DNA of 15,063 nt from contig JAIPHQ010000008.1 of the NCBI GenBank assembly GCA_021735115.1, forward strand, positions 1-15,063. The letters are read 5' to 3'. Below, piece after piece: positions 8,046-14,231 of this stretch (the first letter of the stretch is position 1; every line of letters starts with the position of its first letter). The notes beneath the pieces are model-generated. The model did not search any database and was not told where the DNA came from. It saw only the letters and a program-made list of their open reading frames with translations. This stretch comes from Candidatus Omnitrophota bacterium (GTDB taxonomy: Bacteria > Omnitrophota > Koll11 > Duberdicusellales > 4484-171). The translations under genes and the position numbers were made by a program.

Positions 8046-8894
8046 CTAATTTTTATTAACAATAATATTATCAATAAGTCGGGTTTTGCCAAAATAGGCA
8101 GCAATTCCAACAAAGACTTTACCCTCTATTTTTTTAATTTTTTTTAAGTTATTTGCATTACGAATTTCAATATAATCAATTGAAGCTGTAGAGTTGTTTT
8201 CTATAATTTTATTCATTTGATTGGTTATTTTTTTAGGATCTTTCTCATTATTTTTAATCATTCGTTTTGCTTGTAATAATGCTTGATATATTGATTGAGA
8301 TTCTTTACGTTCTTTCTTGTTAAGATATAAGTTACGGGAGCTTAATGCCAGCTTATCTTTCTCTCTTACGGTTGGAGCAATTTTTATTTTTACTGCAAAA
8401 TTAAGATCTCGTACTATTTTTTTTACAATTAAAGCTTGTTGATAATCCTTTTGTCCAAAGTAAGAGAGGTCCGGATCAACTATATTAAAAAGCTTTGTAA
8501 TTATTGTAGTTACTCCTTTGAAATGCCCGGGGCGGGACCCTCCGCATAATTTTTTGCTTAGCTTTGTTTCTTCGACAAAAGTAGAAAAATCATGAGCATA
8601 TATTTTATCAGCTTGGGGGTAAAATAAAAGATTAACTTTTTTTTCTTTCAACATTTTTTTATCAATCTTTATGTTACGGGGGTATCTTTTGAAATCTTCT
8701 GAAGGGCCAAATTGTAAAGGGTTTATGAAGATGCTTACTATTAAATAGTCGCTTTCTTTTTTTGTTCTGTCGATTAGAGAAAGGTGGCCTCTATGTAAGG
8801 CCCCCATGGTAGGGACAAAACCAATTGTTTTACCAGCTTTTTTAGTTTTTTTAACTATTTTTTTTAAATTTGCAATACTTTTTGTTGTGATCAT
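8046..8894 (-). CDS. panC: Pantothenate synthetase (pantoate-beta-alanine ligase)
   Basis: The protein has 282 residues, the usual family length. PanC joins pantoate and beta-alanine with ATP to make pantothenate, the precursor of coenzyme A. Visible signatures: PTMGALHRGHLSLI with the nucleotide-binding His34 and His37, NPLQFGPSEDFKRYPR, FCGGSRPGHFKGV-like LCGGSRPGHFKGVTTI, YFGQKDYQQ, and the ATP-loop residues LALSSRNLYL. It begins one base after the folK stop and has no obvious ribosome site, which suggests translational coupling. Its partner genes panB and panD are absent from this window. Confidence 0.97.
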   Translation of the reverse strand: MITTKSIANLKKIVKKTKKAGKTIGFVPTMGALHRGHLSLIDRTKKESDYLIVSIFINPLQFGPSEDFKRYPRNIKIDKKMLKEKKVNLLFYPQADKIYAHDFSTFVEETKLSKKLCGGSRPGHFKGVTTIITKLFNIVDPDLSYFGQKDYQQALIVKKIVRDLNFAVKIKIAPTVREKDKLALSSRNLYLNKKERKESQSIYQALLQAKRMIKNNEKDPKKITNQMNKIIENNSTASIDYIEIRNANNLKKIKKIEGKVFVGIAAYFGKTRLIDNIIVNKN

Positions 8895-8895
8895 T

Positions 8896-9309
8896 TTAAA
8901 TTAATTTTAGGCCCGGTTCAATTTCTAATAAAGATTTCTTAAAAAAATCTCTTATTTTTAGTTTAGGATGAGGCACTATAAGGTTTTTAGTTTTTATTTT
9001 TTTATTTCCATATAGTAATATATCTAAATCAATCGTCCGGGGTGCATTTTTAAAACTGCGTTTTCTTCCTAATTCTGTTTCAATTTTTTTCAAGTTATCA
9101 AGCAGTTTTTCTGCTGACAGAGCAGTGATTAATTTTATTACTCCATTTAAATAATTAGGCCCGGGTGCTTGATGAGGTTTTGTCTTAACTAAGGATGATA
9201 TTTTTTCTATTTTTGTATTTTCTATAGTGCCTATTTTTTTTATAGCTTTTTCTATATTTTTTCTTTTGTTGCCAAGATTTGAGCCAAGGCTTACGAATAC
9301 TTCTATCAT
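8896..9309 (-). CDS. folK: 6-hydroxymethyl-dihydropterin pyrophosphokinase
   Basis: The protein has 137 residues, slightly shorter than the common 155-160. FolK transfers pyrophosphate from ATP to 6-hydroxymethyl-7,8-dihydropterin in folate synthesis. Visible features are the N-terminal VSLGSNLGNKRKNI, the Q-x-P-x-x-N segment as HQAPGPNYLNGVI, the central LGRKR, the diagnostic APRTIDLDILLYG with the metal-binding Asp pair, and the C-terminal VPHP. An AAAGG site precedes ATG 9309. It is separated by one base from both nadE upstream and panC downstream, so it sits in the middle of a very tight operon. FolP and FolB are not present in this window. Confidence 0.95.
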   Translation of the reverse strand: MIEVFVSLGSNLGNKRKNIEKAIKKIGTIENTKIEKISSLVKTKPHQAPGPNYLNGVIKLITALSAEKLLDNLKKIETELGRKRSFKNAPRTIDLDILLYGNKKIKTKNLIVPHPKLKIRDFFKKSLLEIEPGLKLI

Positions 9310-9310
9310 T

Positions 9311-10912
9311 TTAGCCTTTAAAATTATTTGTTATTGGCATTCTGCGATCTTTGCCAAAAGCTTTTTCGCTGATTTTTATTCCAATCGGTGATTGCCTTCT
9401 CTTGTATTCAGAAGAATCTACCATTTCAATAATTTTTTTAACTATTTTTCGGTCGAAGCCTTTTTTAACAATGCCCTGAAAATCTATATCATTTTCGATA
9501 TATAGATGGAGTATTTTATCTAGTAAACTATATTGGGGAAGATTATCAGTATCTTTTTGATTAGGCCTTAATTCTGCTGAAGGAGCTTTATTGATAATTG
9601 ATTTTGGTATTATGCTTTTTTTGTTTTTTCTGTTTATAAAATGAGCCAATTGGTAAACTGATGTTTTATAAACATCTTTTAAAATTCCAAATCCCCCTGC
9701 CATATCACCATAAAGGGTGCAATAACCGCAGGATATTTCGCTTTTGTTTCCAGTGGTTATAACTAAGTGGCCAAATTTATTTGAAAAAGCCATTAAAATA
9801 TTTCCTCTAATTCTAGCCTGAAGGTTTTCTTCGGTGCTGTCGGTAGGTAAATTTTTAAAATAAGGCTTAAGATCTCTGTTAAAACAATCAAAGATATCAT
9901 TAATTGTTACTGTATAATATTTTATTTTTAAGTTTTTACAAATTTTGATTGCATCAGTTAGGCTTTTTTTGGATGAATAAAAGGATGGCATAATTAAAGC
10001 ATTTACTTTATTTGATCCGATGCTTTTTGCAACAATTGCTAGTGTTACAGCCGAATCTAATCCTCCGCTTAGCCCCAGAATAGCTTTTTGGAATTTGTTT
10101 TTTCGCATATAATCTTTTATCCCCAAGGAAAGGGCTGAATAAATATTTTCAATTTTATTTGATTGTGTTTGAATTGATTTCTGTTTAGGCCTTTCTAGGT
10201 TAAAATAAATTATGTCAGTTGAAAATTTTTTAGCTTCTTTTAAAAGTTTGCCTTTTGGTGAATAGATTAGGCTTCTTCCGTCAAAAATTATTTCGTCTTG
10301 GCCTCCTACTAAGTTACAGTAAAAAATAAAACTTTTTGTGATTTTAGCAGTTGAAGATATGACTTTTTTTCTTTGCTTTATTTTTTTAATACTAAATGGC
10401 GAAGCTGAAATATTTATAATAAAATCAAGGTTTTTGTTTTTTAAATTAAATTGATGTTTTTTTATCCAAAGATCTTCACAGATAGTTACGGTAAATTTTT
10501 TGTTATTAAATTCATAGATAGGTAGTGTTTTTCCGGAGCTAAAATATCTTTTTTCGTCAAAAATACCATGGTTGGGCAGATAAATTTTGTGATAGGTGTC
10601 GATTATTTTTTTATCTTGGATTATTGCACAGCTGTTGTAAGTTTTAAGTTTGTTTTTGTCGACAAAACCGACAATTACGGTAATTCCAGAAGTTTCTTTT
10701 TTTATTTTATTTAAAATTTTGATATTTTCTTTGATAAAGTAGTTTTTTAGCAAAAGGTCTTCGGGAGGGTATCCGGTCAAGGCTAATTCAGGAAAAACTA
10801 TAAAATTTGCTCCACTTTTTTTGGCTTTTTTTATAAATTCAGCGATTTTTTGAGCATTTCCTCTAAGGTCGCCGACAGTAGGGTTAATTTGAGCTAAAGC
10901 AATTTTTATCAT
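9311..10912 (-). CDS. nadE: Glutamine-dependent NAD+ synthetase
   Basis: The protein has 533 residues and two domains. The N-terminal nitrilase-type glutaminase has the catalytic triad Glu42 (FPELALTGYPPEDLL), Lys109 (HKIYLPNHGIFDE) and Cys145 (VTICEDLW). The C-terminal NAD synthetase domain begins with the pyrophosphate loop LGLSGGLDSAVTLAI and continues with RGNILMAFSN, TGNKSEISCGY and SAELRPNQKDTDNLPQY. It amidates nicotinic acid adenine dinucleotide, the last step of NAD synthesis, with ammonia from glutamine. A TATAAT box ends nine bases before the ATG and no Shine-Dalgarno is seen, so the message may be nearly leaderless. It heads the nadE-folK-panC-nadX block. Confidence 0.97.
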   Translation of the reverse strand: MIKIALAQINPTVGDLRGNAQKIAEFIKKAKKSGANFIVFPELALTGYPPEDLLLKNYFIKENIKILNKIKKETSGITVIVGFVDKNKLKTYNSCAIIQDKKIIDTYHKIYLPNHGIFDEKRYFSSGKTLPIYEFNNKKFTVTICEDLWIKKHQFNLKNKNLDFIINISASPFSIKKIKQRKKVISSTAKITKSFIFYCNLVGGQDEIIFDGRSLIYSPKGKLLKEAKKFSTDIIYFNLERPKQKSIQTQSNKIENIYSALSLGIKDYMRKNKFQKAILGLSGGLDSAVTLAIVAKSIGSNKVNALIMPSFYSSKKSLTDAIKICKNLKIKYYTVTINDIFDCFNRDLKPYFKNLPTDSTEENLQARIRGNILMAFSNKFGHLVITTGNKSEISCGYCTLYGDMAGGFGILKDVYKTSVYQLAHFINRKNKKSIIPKSIINKAPSAELRPNQKDTDNLPQYSLLDKILHLYIENDIDFQGIVKKGFDRKIVKKIIEMVDSSEYKRRQSPIGIKISEKAFGKDRRMPITNNFKG

Positions 10913-10921
10913 AGGTAAGAT

Positions 10922-10949
10922 ATTATACTGATTTTAGGAGTTTATTCAA
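10922..10949 (-). promoter_or_regulatory. Probable sigma-70-type promoter of the nadE operon
   Basis: Minus strand: TTGAAT (10949-10944), a 16-base spacer and a perfect TATAAT (10927-10922). Transcription would be expected to begin two or three bases before ATG 10912. It lies in the short gap after the carbonic-anhydrase-like gene. Confidence 0.6.
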
Positions 10950-10961
10950 GCGATAGTAGTT

Positions 10962-11336
10962 TTAGAGATATTGATTAACCTGCCACTGACGGTTAATCCA
11001 TAATCCAATTACTTTTATTTGAGGGTAATGTTTTTTAAAAATTTCAAAAGATTTTTTTATTTGGCTTTTTTTGATTTTTTCAATAGATGGATTTCCGGCA
11101 CAATCGTAGTGGCTGGATATAGCTATTAATTTTGAACTGTGCTCGTTTACAGATATATTAGTTCGTTCAATAATTGAATTGATTGTGGTTTTATCGGTGT
11201 TGTCAGCAATGATTTTGCAAGGGCCCGGCTCGGTTATTGTGTCAATATAGAATGCTTTGTATTTATTTTTTAGGTATTGTATTATTGGTTCTTGTATTCT
11301 TCCGTCCATGCAATGAATTGAGGTAATAAATTTCAT
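10962..11336 (-). CDS. Short beta-carbonic-anhydrase-like protein
   Basis: The protein has 124 residues. It carries the complete metal-site pattern of beta-class carbonic anhydrases: HCMDGR near the start (Cys9, with the Asp11-Arg13 dyad) and SSHYDC (His76, Cys79), matching the CxDxR...HxxC arrangement. The usual enzymes run 180-220 residues and have more helices before and after this core, so this is a minimal form. It could be a real CO2 hydratase or a zinc protein of the same fold with another job. The gene begins nine bases after lgt and has no convincing ribosome site. A separate promoter for nadE follows it, so it probably belongs with lgt rather than the cofactor block. Confidence 0.75.
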   Translation of the reverse strand: MKFITSIHCMDGRIQEPIIQYLKNKYKAFYIDTITEPGPCKIIADNTDKTTINSIIERTNISVNEHSSKLIAISSHYDCAGNPSIEKIKKSQIKKSFEIFKKHYPQIKVIGLWINRQWQVNQYL

Positions 11337-11345
11337 CTTAAAAAA

Positions 11346-12098
11346 TTAATTATATTTTGTTTGTTTTTTACTTAAAATTATAATTGCTAAAAAAGCAAAG
11401 AAAATGGATATCCATTGAGAAGTTGAAAAAACAAGAAATGATCCTCTTGGGTCGCCACGGAAAAACTCAATAATAAATCTAAATAAAGAATAAGTGAAAA
11501 GATAATAACCAGTTAGCCTTCCAATTCGGGTTATTTTATTTCTAACCGTAAATAAAAACAAAAACAAAATAAAAAGAAAACCAGCTGAAATTAATTGAGT
11601 CGGTATGACTCTTGTATTTTTTAAACCAGCTGGTGAACCAAGAGGAAACTTAATCCCAATCCATGAAGTTGTTATTTTTCCATAACAACAACCGTAAAAA
11701 AAACAACCAATTCTTCCAAAAGCGTGGGCCAAAGGGACCCCTAGTGCAAAAATATCGGTGATTTTTAAAAATCTAATTTTATGTTTTTGCGTAAAAAACA
11801 AAAGGTAAAAGAAGCCAAAAAGCACTCCTCCATAAAAAACGAAACCGCTTCGGCTTAACGTAATTTCTAAAGGAGCTTTAATAAAAACCTGCCAATTAAC
11901 AATAATATATGTAATCCTTGCGCCAAGAAATCCGGTTATTAATGTCTGAAAAAATATATTTGAAAATTGCTGCCGATCAACTCCTACTTCTTTAGCTCTT
12001 TTTTGAGATATAAGGTATCCAGACAATACTCCTAGGAATATAAAAAATCCGTAGGTATAAATTGTGATTGGGCCAATTTTAAAAAGTATAGGATGCAT
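11346..12098 (-). CDS. lgt: Prolipoprotein diacylglyceryl transferase
   Basis: The protein has 250 residues and about seven hydrophobic segments. Lgt moves diacylglyceryl from phosphatidylglycerol to the lipobox cysteine of prolipoproteins in the inner membrane. Visible features are the N-terminal IGPITIYTYGFFIFLG, SRSGFVFYGGVLFG (the SGL-FYGG region), the family signature HAFGRIGCFFYGCCYG with the essential arginine, and RFIIEFFRGDPRG in the last third. In place of the N-G or N-x-E of many homologues, the signature has FYGCC, a Cys-rich form. The start ATG lacks a clear Shine-Dalgarno. A 154-base repeat-bearing gap separates it from dtd. Confidence 0.95.
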   Translation of the reverse strand: MHPILFKIGPITIYTYGFFIFLGVLSGYLISQKRAKEVGVDRQQFSNIFFQTLITGFLGARITYIIVNWQVFIKAPLEITLSRSGFVFYGGVLFGFFYLLFFTQKHKIRFLKITDIFALGVPLAHAFGRIGCFFYGCCYGKITTSWIGIKFPLGSPAGLKNTRVIPTQLISAGFLFILFLFLFTVRNKITRIGRLTGYYLFTYSLFRFIIEFFRGDPRGSFLVFSTSQWISIFFAFLAIIILSKKQTKYN

Positions 12099-12145
12099 AT
12101 CTGGTTTTTAGCTTTGTTCCGAAAGACGAGAAATGATCGCTTCGT

Positions 12146-12187
12146 CCTTCGATGCTACTCAGGACTCGGCCTGAGCGAAGTCGAAGG
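12146..12187. repeat. GC-rich imperfect palindrome in the dtd-lgt gap
   Basis: CCTTCGATGCTACTCAGG (12146-12163) faces CCTGAGCGAAGTCGAAGG (12170-12187). The outer seven and inner six base pairs match perfectly and enclose a five-base internal mismatch, giving a strong stem-loop in otherwise AT-rich DNA. It resembles dispersed palindromic (REP-type) elements. No U-run follows on the minus strand, so a simple terminator is unlikely. Confidence 0.7.
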
Positions 12188-12197
12188 CCTTCGCTAA

Positions 12198-12239
12198 GAC
12201 GATAGACGATTTCGTCTTTTCATCTGTCGTCCTTCGTCC
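12198..12239. repeat. Second inverted 7-base repeat array in the dtd-lgt gap
   Basis: In strict 7-base register on the plus strand: gacgata, gacgatt, tcgtctt, ttcatct, gtcgtcc, ttcgtcc. The last units are degenerate reverse complements of the first, so the array turns over at 12211/12212. The GAC-led heptads and central inversion mirror the array at 7138-7204. Confidence 0.6.
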
Positions 12240-12252
12240 ATCGGTACTTTTA

Positions 12253-12690
12253 TTATATTTCTAATACAATATTAACAGGGCCGTCTAGCTCCAAATCTAT
12301 AGCCATATCAGCTCCAAATATTCCCGACTGAATATGACCTAATTCATTATGAAGCAAATTTAGGAATTTATCAAATAATTTTTTAGCTTTTTCTGGTTTC
12401 ATTGCTGGTTCAAAAGATGGCCGCCTCCCTTTTTTTGTTGAAGCACAGAGGGTAAAATTAGGAATATAAAGAATTTCATAATCTTTTTCTTTTACTGATT
12501 TTGAAAGTTTTCCGGAGTCATTTTCAAATAGCCGCATATTTACAATCTTTTTAGAAGCTGTAATAAGATTTGATTCAGTATCACCAGCTTCAATTCCAAC
12601 AAATACAGCCAAGCCTTTATCTATTGAGGCAATTACTTCTTTTGCTACTTCTATTTTGCCTTTATTTATTCTATTAATTAATATTTGCAT
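12253..12690 (-). CDS. dtd: D-aminoacyl-tRNA deacylase with altered motifs
   Basis: The protein has 145 residues, the exact usual DTD length. DTD removes D-amino acids (and glycine from tRNA-Ala) from mischarged tRNAs. Family features are VNMRLFENDSGKLSKSV, TKKGRRPSFEPAM, the SGIFGADMAI segment and the DGPV loop near the end. Two motifs are odd: the canonical SQFTL reads PNFTL (Pro77, Asn78, Thr80 kept), and NDGPVT reads LDGPVN (Gly137-Pro138 kept). The usual QRV near the N-terminus is NRI. These may change substrate choice or activity. It has no clear ribosome site and lies just downstream of repeat debris. It is followed by palindromic spacer rather than being tightly joined to lgt. Confidence 0.88.
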   Translation of the reverse strand: MQILINRINKGKIEVAKEVIASIDKGLAVFVGIEAGDTESNLITASKKIVNMRLFENDSGKLSKSVKEKDYEILYIPNFTLCASTKKGRRPSFEPAMKPEKAKKLFDKFLNLLHNELGHIQSGIFGADMAIDLELDGPVNIVLEI

Positions 12691-12731
12691 TTTTATCTAA
12701 ATTTATTCAAAATATGCTCATAATCAATCAA
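12691..12731 (-). repeat. Diverged copy of the yoeB 3' end upstream of dtd
   Basis: These 41 bases match 14313-14353 (the last yoeB codons and what follows) at about 33 of 41 positions with no gaps. In the yoeB frame the copy has internal stops. It looks like the leftover end of another cassette gene; a shared recombination or regulatory site is the alternative. Confidence 0.5.
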
Positions 12732-12733
12732 GA

Positions 12734-12864
12734 GGGGACGTTTTCCTCGGTTATAAGTTGTTGCGAATAAAGAACTTATGAAACAGTGTTTTCCGAAAAT
12801 AGTGTAAAATGCCAGTTTATAACCTATTGATTAACAAAAGGATGTAAACGAGGGAAACGTCCCC
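12734..12864. mobile_element. Inverted-repeat (REP/MITE-like) element
   Basis: Terminal arms of 16 bases, GGGGACGTTTTCCTCG (12734-12749) and CGAGGGAAACGTCCCC (12849-12864), are reverse complements with one mismatch. Nested inside are GGTTATAA/TTATAACC (12749-12756 and 12817-12824) and ATAAGTT/AACTTAT. At 131 bases with no transposase it is a non-autonomous element. Its right end abuts an interrupted small ORF, suggesting insertion. Confidence 0.65.
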
Positions 12865-12909
12865 TTAGTTCGGTAGTAAAAAAAGGATAGGCATAGTTAT
12901 TTTTTTCAT
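12865..12909 (-). pseudogene. Stub ORF resembling a truncated exported-protein start
   Basis: The ORF encodes 14 residues, MKKITMPILFLLPN, with a purine-rich AAGGGGG site six bases before the ATG. The stop falls exactly at the edge of the inverted-repeat element. The Met-Lys-Lys and hydrophobic run look like the start of a signal peptide or small lipoprotein. Inference: the 5' remnant of a gene cut by the element. A short leader peptide is the alternative. Confidence 0.4.
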
Positions 12910-12930
12910 AGTTCCCCCTTTTTAATTATT

Positions 12931-13401
12931 TTACCTATCTAACGTTTTTCTAAATAATTCCTTAGTTGTTTTTTTAGTTAAAAAGAACAAAACAAAAGCA
13001 TACAGAATAGTCATAGGAACTTCCTGAGATAAATGCATAAGTAACTTCATATTTTTTGACTGATCAGGTATCTGAGGAAACATAAAGTTAAAATAAAGCG
13101 TAGAATTTAATAAATTAATAACAATAAAATACAAAGATGTTAATATGCCTAACACTCTCCCCCAAGATTTGACCCTTACAAGGCCGATGCCAACAAGAGT
13201 CACCAATGCAGGTATTATAATAAAGCTCGAATAAAAGATAGCAAGCAATCCCCATTCCGGTGCATTAAAGTTAGACCATTTATTTAAATAATCTGCCTTT
13301 GCTTCTTGGAATAACATTGGCAATGAAACTAATTGTATTAATCCGTATATTACCCCTGCTTTTCCAATGAGTTTTACCCAAAAAATTGTTTCTTTTTTCA
13401 T
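12931..13401 (-). CDS. Hypothetical four-helix membrane protein
   Basis: The protein has 156 residues and four hydrophobic segments at about residues 8-30, 50-75, 80-105 and 127-147, with short polar loops and a basic C-terminus (KKTTKELFRKTLDR). No conserved catalytic motif or family is recognised. A strong AAAGGAGGGG site precedes the ATG. The gene starts 27 bases after the R' end of the distal attC site, so it is either the cargo of a third cassette whose own attC is missing or the first chromosomal gene beyond the array. Small orphan membrane proteins are common integron cassette cargo. Confidence 0.75.
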   Translation of the reverse strand: MKKETIFWVKLIGKAGVIYGLIQLVSLPMLFQEAKADYLNKWSNFNAPEWGLLAIFYSSFIIIPALVTLVGIGLVRVKSWGRVLGILTSLYFIVINLLNSTLYFNFMFPQIPDQSKNMKLLMHLSQEVPMTILYAFVLFFLTKKTTKELFRKTLDR

Positions 13402-13427
13402 GCCCCTCCTTTTTTATCTTTCATTGT

Positions 13428-13500
13428 CCCTAACATTCGAACTCAGCTGCCCGAGCTTCAGCAAGAGCACTGCGAGGTCAGGTGGAGTGAGTTGTTATAT
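13428..13500 (-). other. attC recombination site A (end of mntA-hepT cassette)
   Basis: Minus strand: R'' box ATATAAC (13500-13494), then AACTCA, a GC-rich folded centre, TGAGTTCGAAT, and R' box GTTAGGG (13434-13428). AACTCA pairs with TGAGTT. The ends TAACAACTCA and GAATGTTA are identical to those of site B. The hepT stop codon lies inside R''. The last base of R' departs from the GTTRRRY consensus. Confidence 0.75.
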
Positions 13501-13908
13501 GGTTTTATTTATTTCTTTTTTAAAATCTTCAAAGACGACAGAAGCATTGTTGGTTAATTCTTGCAATCTTTGAGATTTTAAATTAAATGCATAACCATGA
13601 GCCACAACATGCCTAAAGCTCATATATTCTTTGATTTTGTCAGTCAAATCTTTAGAAATAATATTTTTGTTTGCGGCGGTGGTAAGTAAATTCTGATGCC
13701 AGGCAGGACCAGTTGGAAATTCTAGCGAAAGTTTTTTAAATATTTGTTTTAATATATTTTCTACACCATTATAGAAATTACTGAGCAATATTGATATTCC
13801 AGCAAGTTCTAGTTCTGATAGTTCAGATAATGGTTTTTCTGGTAGCGTTGAAAGTGTTTGTTCAATTGCTTCATATTCTGCTTCTATACGTTCTCGATAG
13901 CTAGTCAT
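13495..13908 (-). CDS. hepT: HepT-like HEPN toxin (putative ribonuclease)
   Basis: The protein has 137 residues, predicted all-helical. The HEPN signature is FRHVVAHGY near the C-terminus: Arg99-x4-His104-x-Tyr106, the Rx4HxY form typical of HepT toxins. Arg and His form the RNase site; in characterised pairs, MntA adds AMP to the Tyr to silence it. Earlier segments (SNFYNGVENILKQI and WHQNLL) also fit HepT-type helices. The gene overlaps the 3' end of the mntA partner by eight bases, so the two are coupled. Its stop codon lies inside the attC R'' box, a hallmark of cassette-borne genes. Confidence 0.88.
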   Translation of the reverse strand: MTSYRERIEAEYEAIEQTLSTLPEKPLSELSELELAGISILLSNFYNGVENILKQIFKKLSLEFPTGPAWHQNLLTTAANKNIISKDLTDKIKEYMSFRHVVAHGYAFNLKSQRLQELTNNASVVFEDFKKEINKTI

Positions 13909-14170
13909 AAAGAGGTATTCCTTCTTTCTTAACTAATGTAACAAATTTTGATTTTTCTGATAAATCAATTACATCAACCGGCTTAGACAGCTTAAGCATA
14001 AGATCGCCATAATATTTGAAAAAATCCTCTGGTTTAATACCTTCTACTGCGATATCAATATCACGGCCTTCTTTAAATGGATCTGTACTAGATCCAAAAA
14101 GTAATACGCGTTTTACACGGTATTTTTCTGATAAATCTCTAATTATTTTTTTATCTTTTTCGCTAATCAT
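13901..14170 (-). CDS. mntA: MntA-like nucleotidyltransferase antitoxin
   Basis: The protein has 89 residues from ATG 14170. The minimal nucleotidyltransferase motif LFGSSTDPFKEGRDIDIAV gives Gly26-Ser27 and Asp37-x-Asp39, and the third acidic residue is Asp66 in KPVDVIDL. MntA proteins AMPylate the HepT toxin on tyrosine, neutralising it. The frame is open upstream to 14296, but that part would read through the attC site and gives an unlikely peptide. An extended -10 box TGGTATAAT ends six bases before ATG 14170, so the start is placed there and the mRNA is probably leaderless. ATG 14233 is a weaker alternative. Confidence 0.87.
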   Translation of the reverse strand: MISEKDKKIIRDLSEKYRVKRVLLFGSSTDPFKEGRDIDIAVEGIKPEDFFKYYGDLMLKLSKPVDVIDLSEKSKFVTLVKKEGIPLYD

Positions 14171-14176
14171 AAAGAA

Positions 14177-14205
14177 ATTATACCATTTCTTCCAAAAAGT
14201 ATCTA
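14177..14205 (-). promoter_or_regulatory. Promoter of mntA-hepT, likely leaderless
   Basis: Minus strand: TAGATA (14205-14200), a 17-base spacer, and TATAAT (14182-14177) preceded by TGG (extended -10). The first transcribed base would fall at or next to the A of ATG 14170. No Shine-Dalgarno is present. Confidence 0.6.
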
Positions 14206-14231
14206 TCTTATTATTTTTTTTATTTTTCTCC

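Noticed and set aside
12146..12187. Rho-independent terminator between dtd and lgt
   Set aside because: The stem is strong, but no U-run follows it on the transcribed (minus) strand.
12698..12835. Open minus-strand frame of about 46 codons through the inverted-repeat element, ending just before dtd
   Set aside because: It has no good start or ribosome site, spans the element's palindromes, and shows no recognisable protein pattern. Probably chance, although its last codons resemble an alternative frame near the yoeB end.
12734..12864. A third attC site
   Set aside because: The arms GGGGACGTTT are not RYYYAAC/GTTRRRY boxes in the right order and do not match the end sequences shared by sites A and B.
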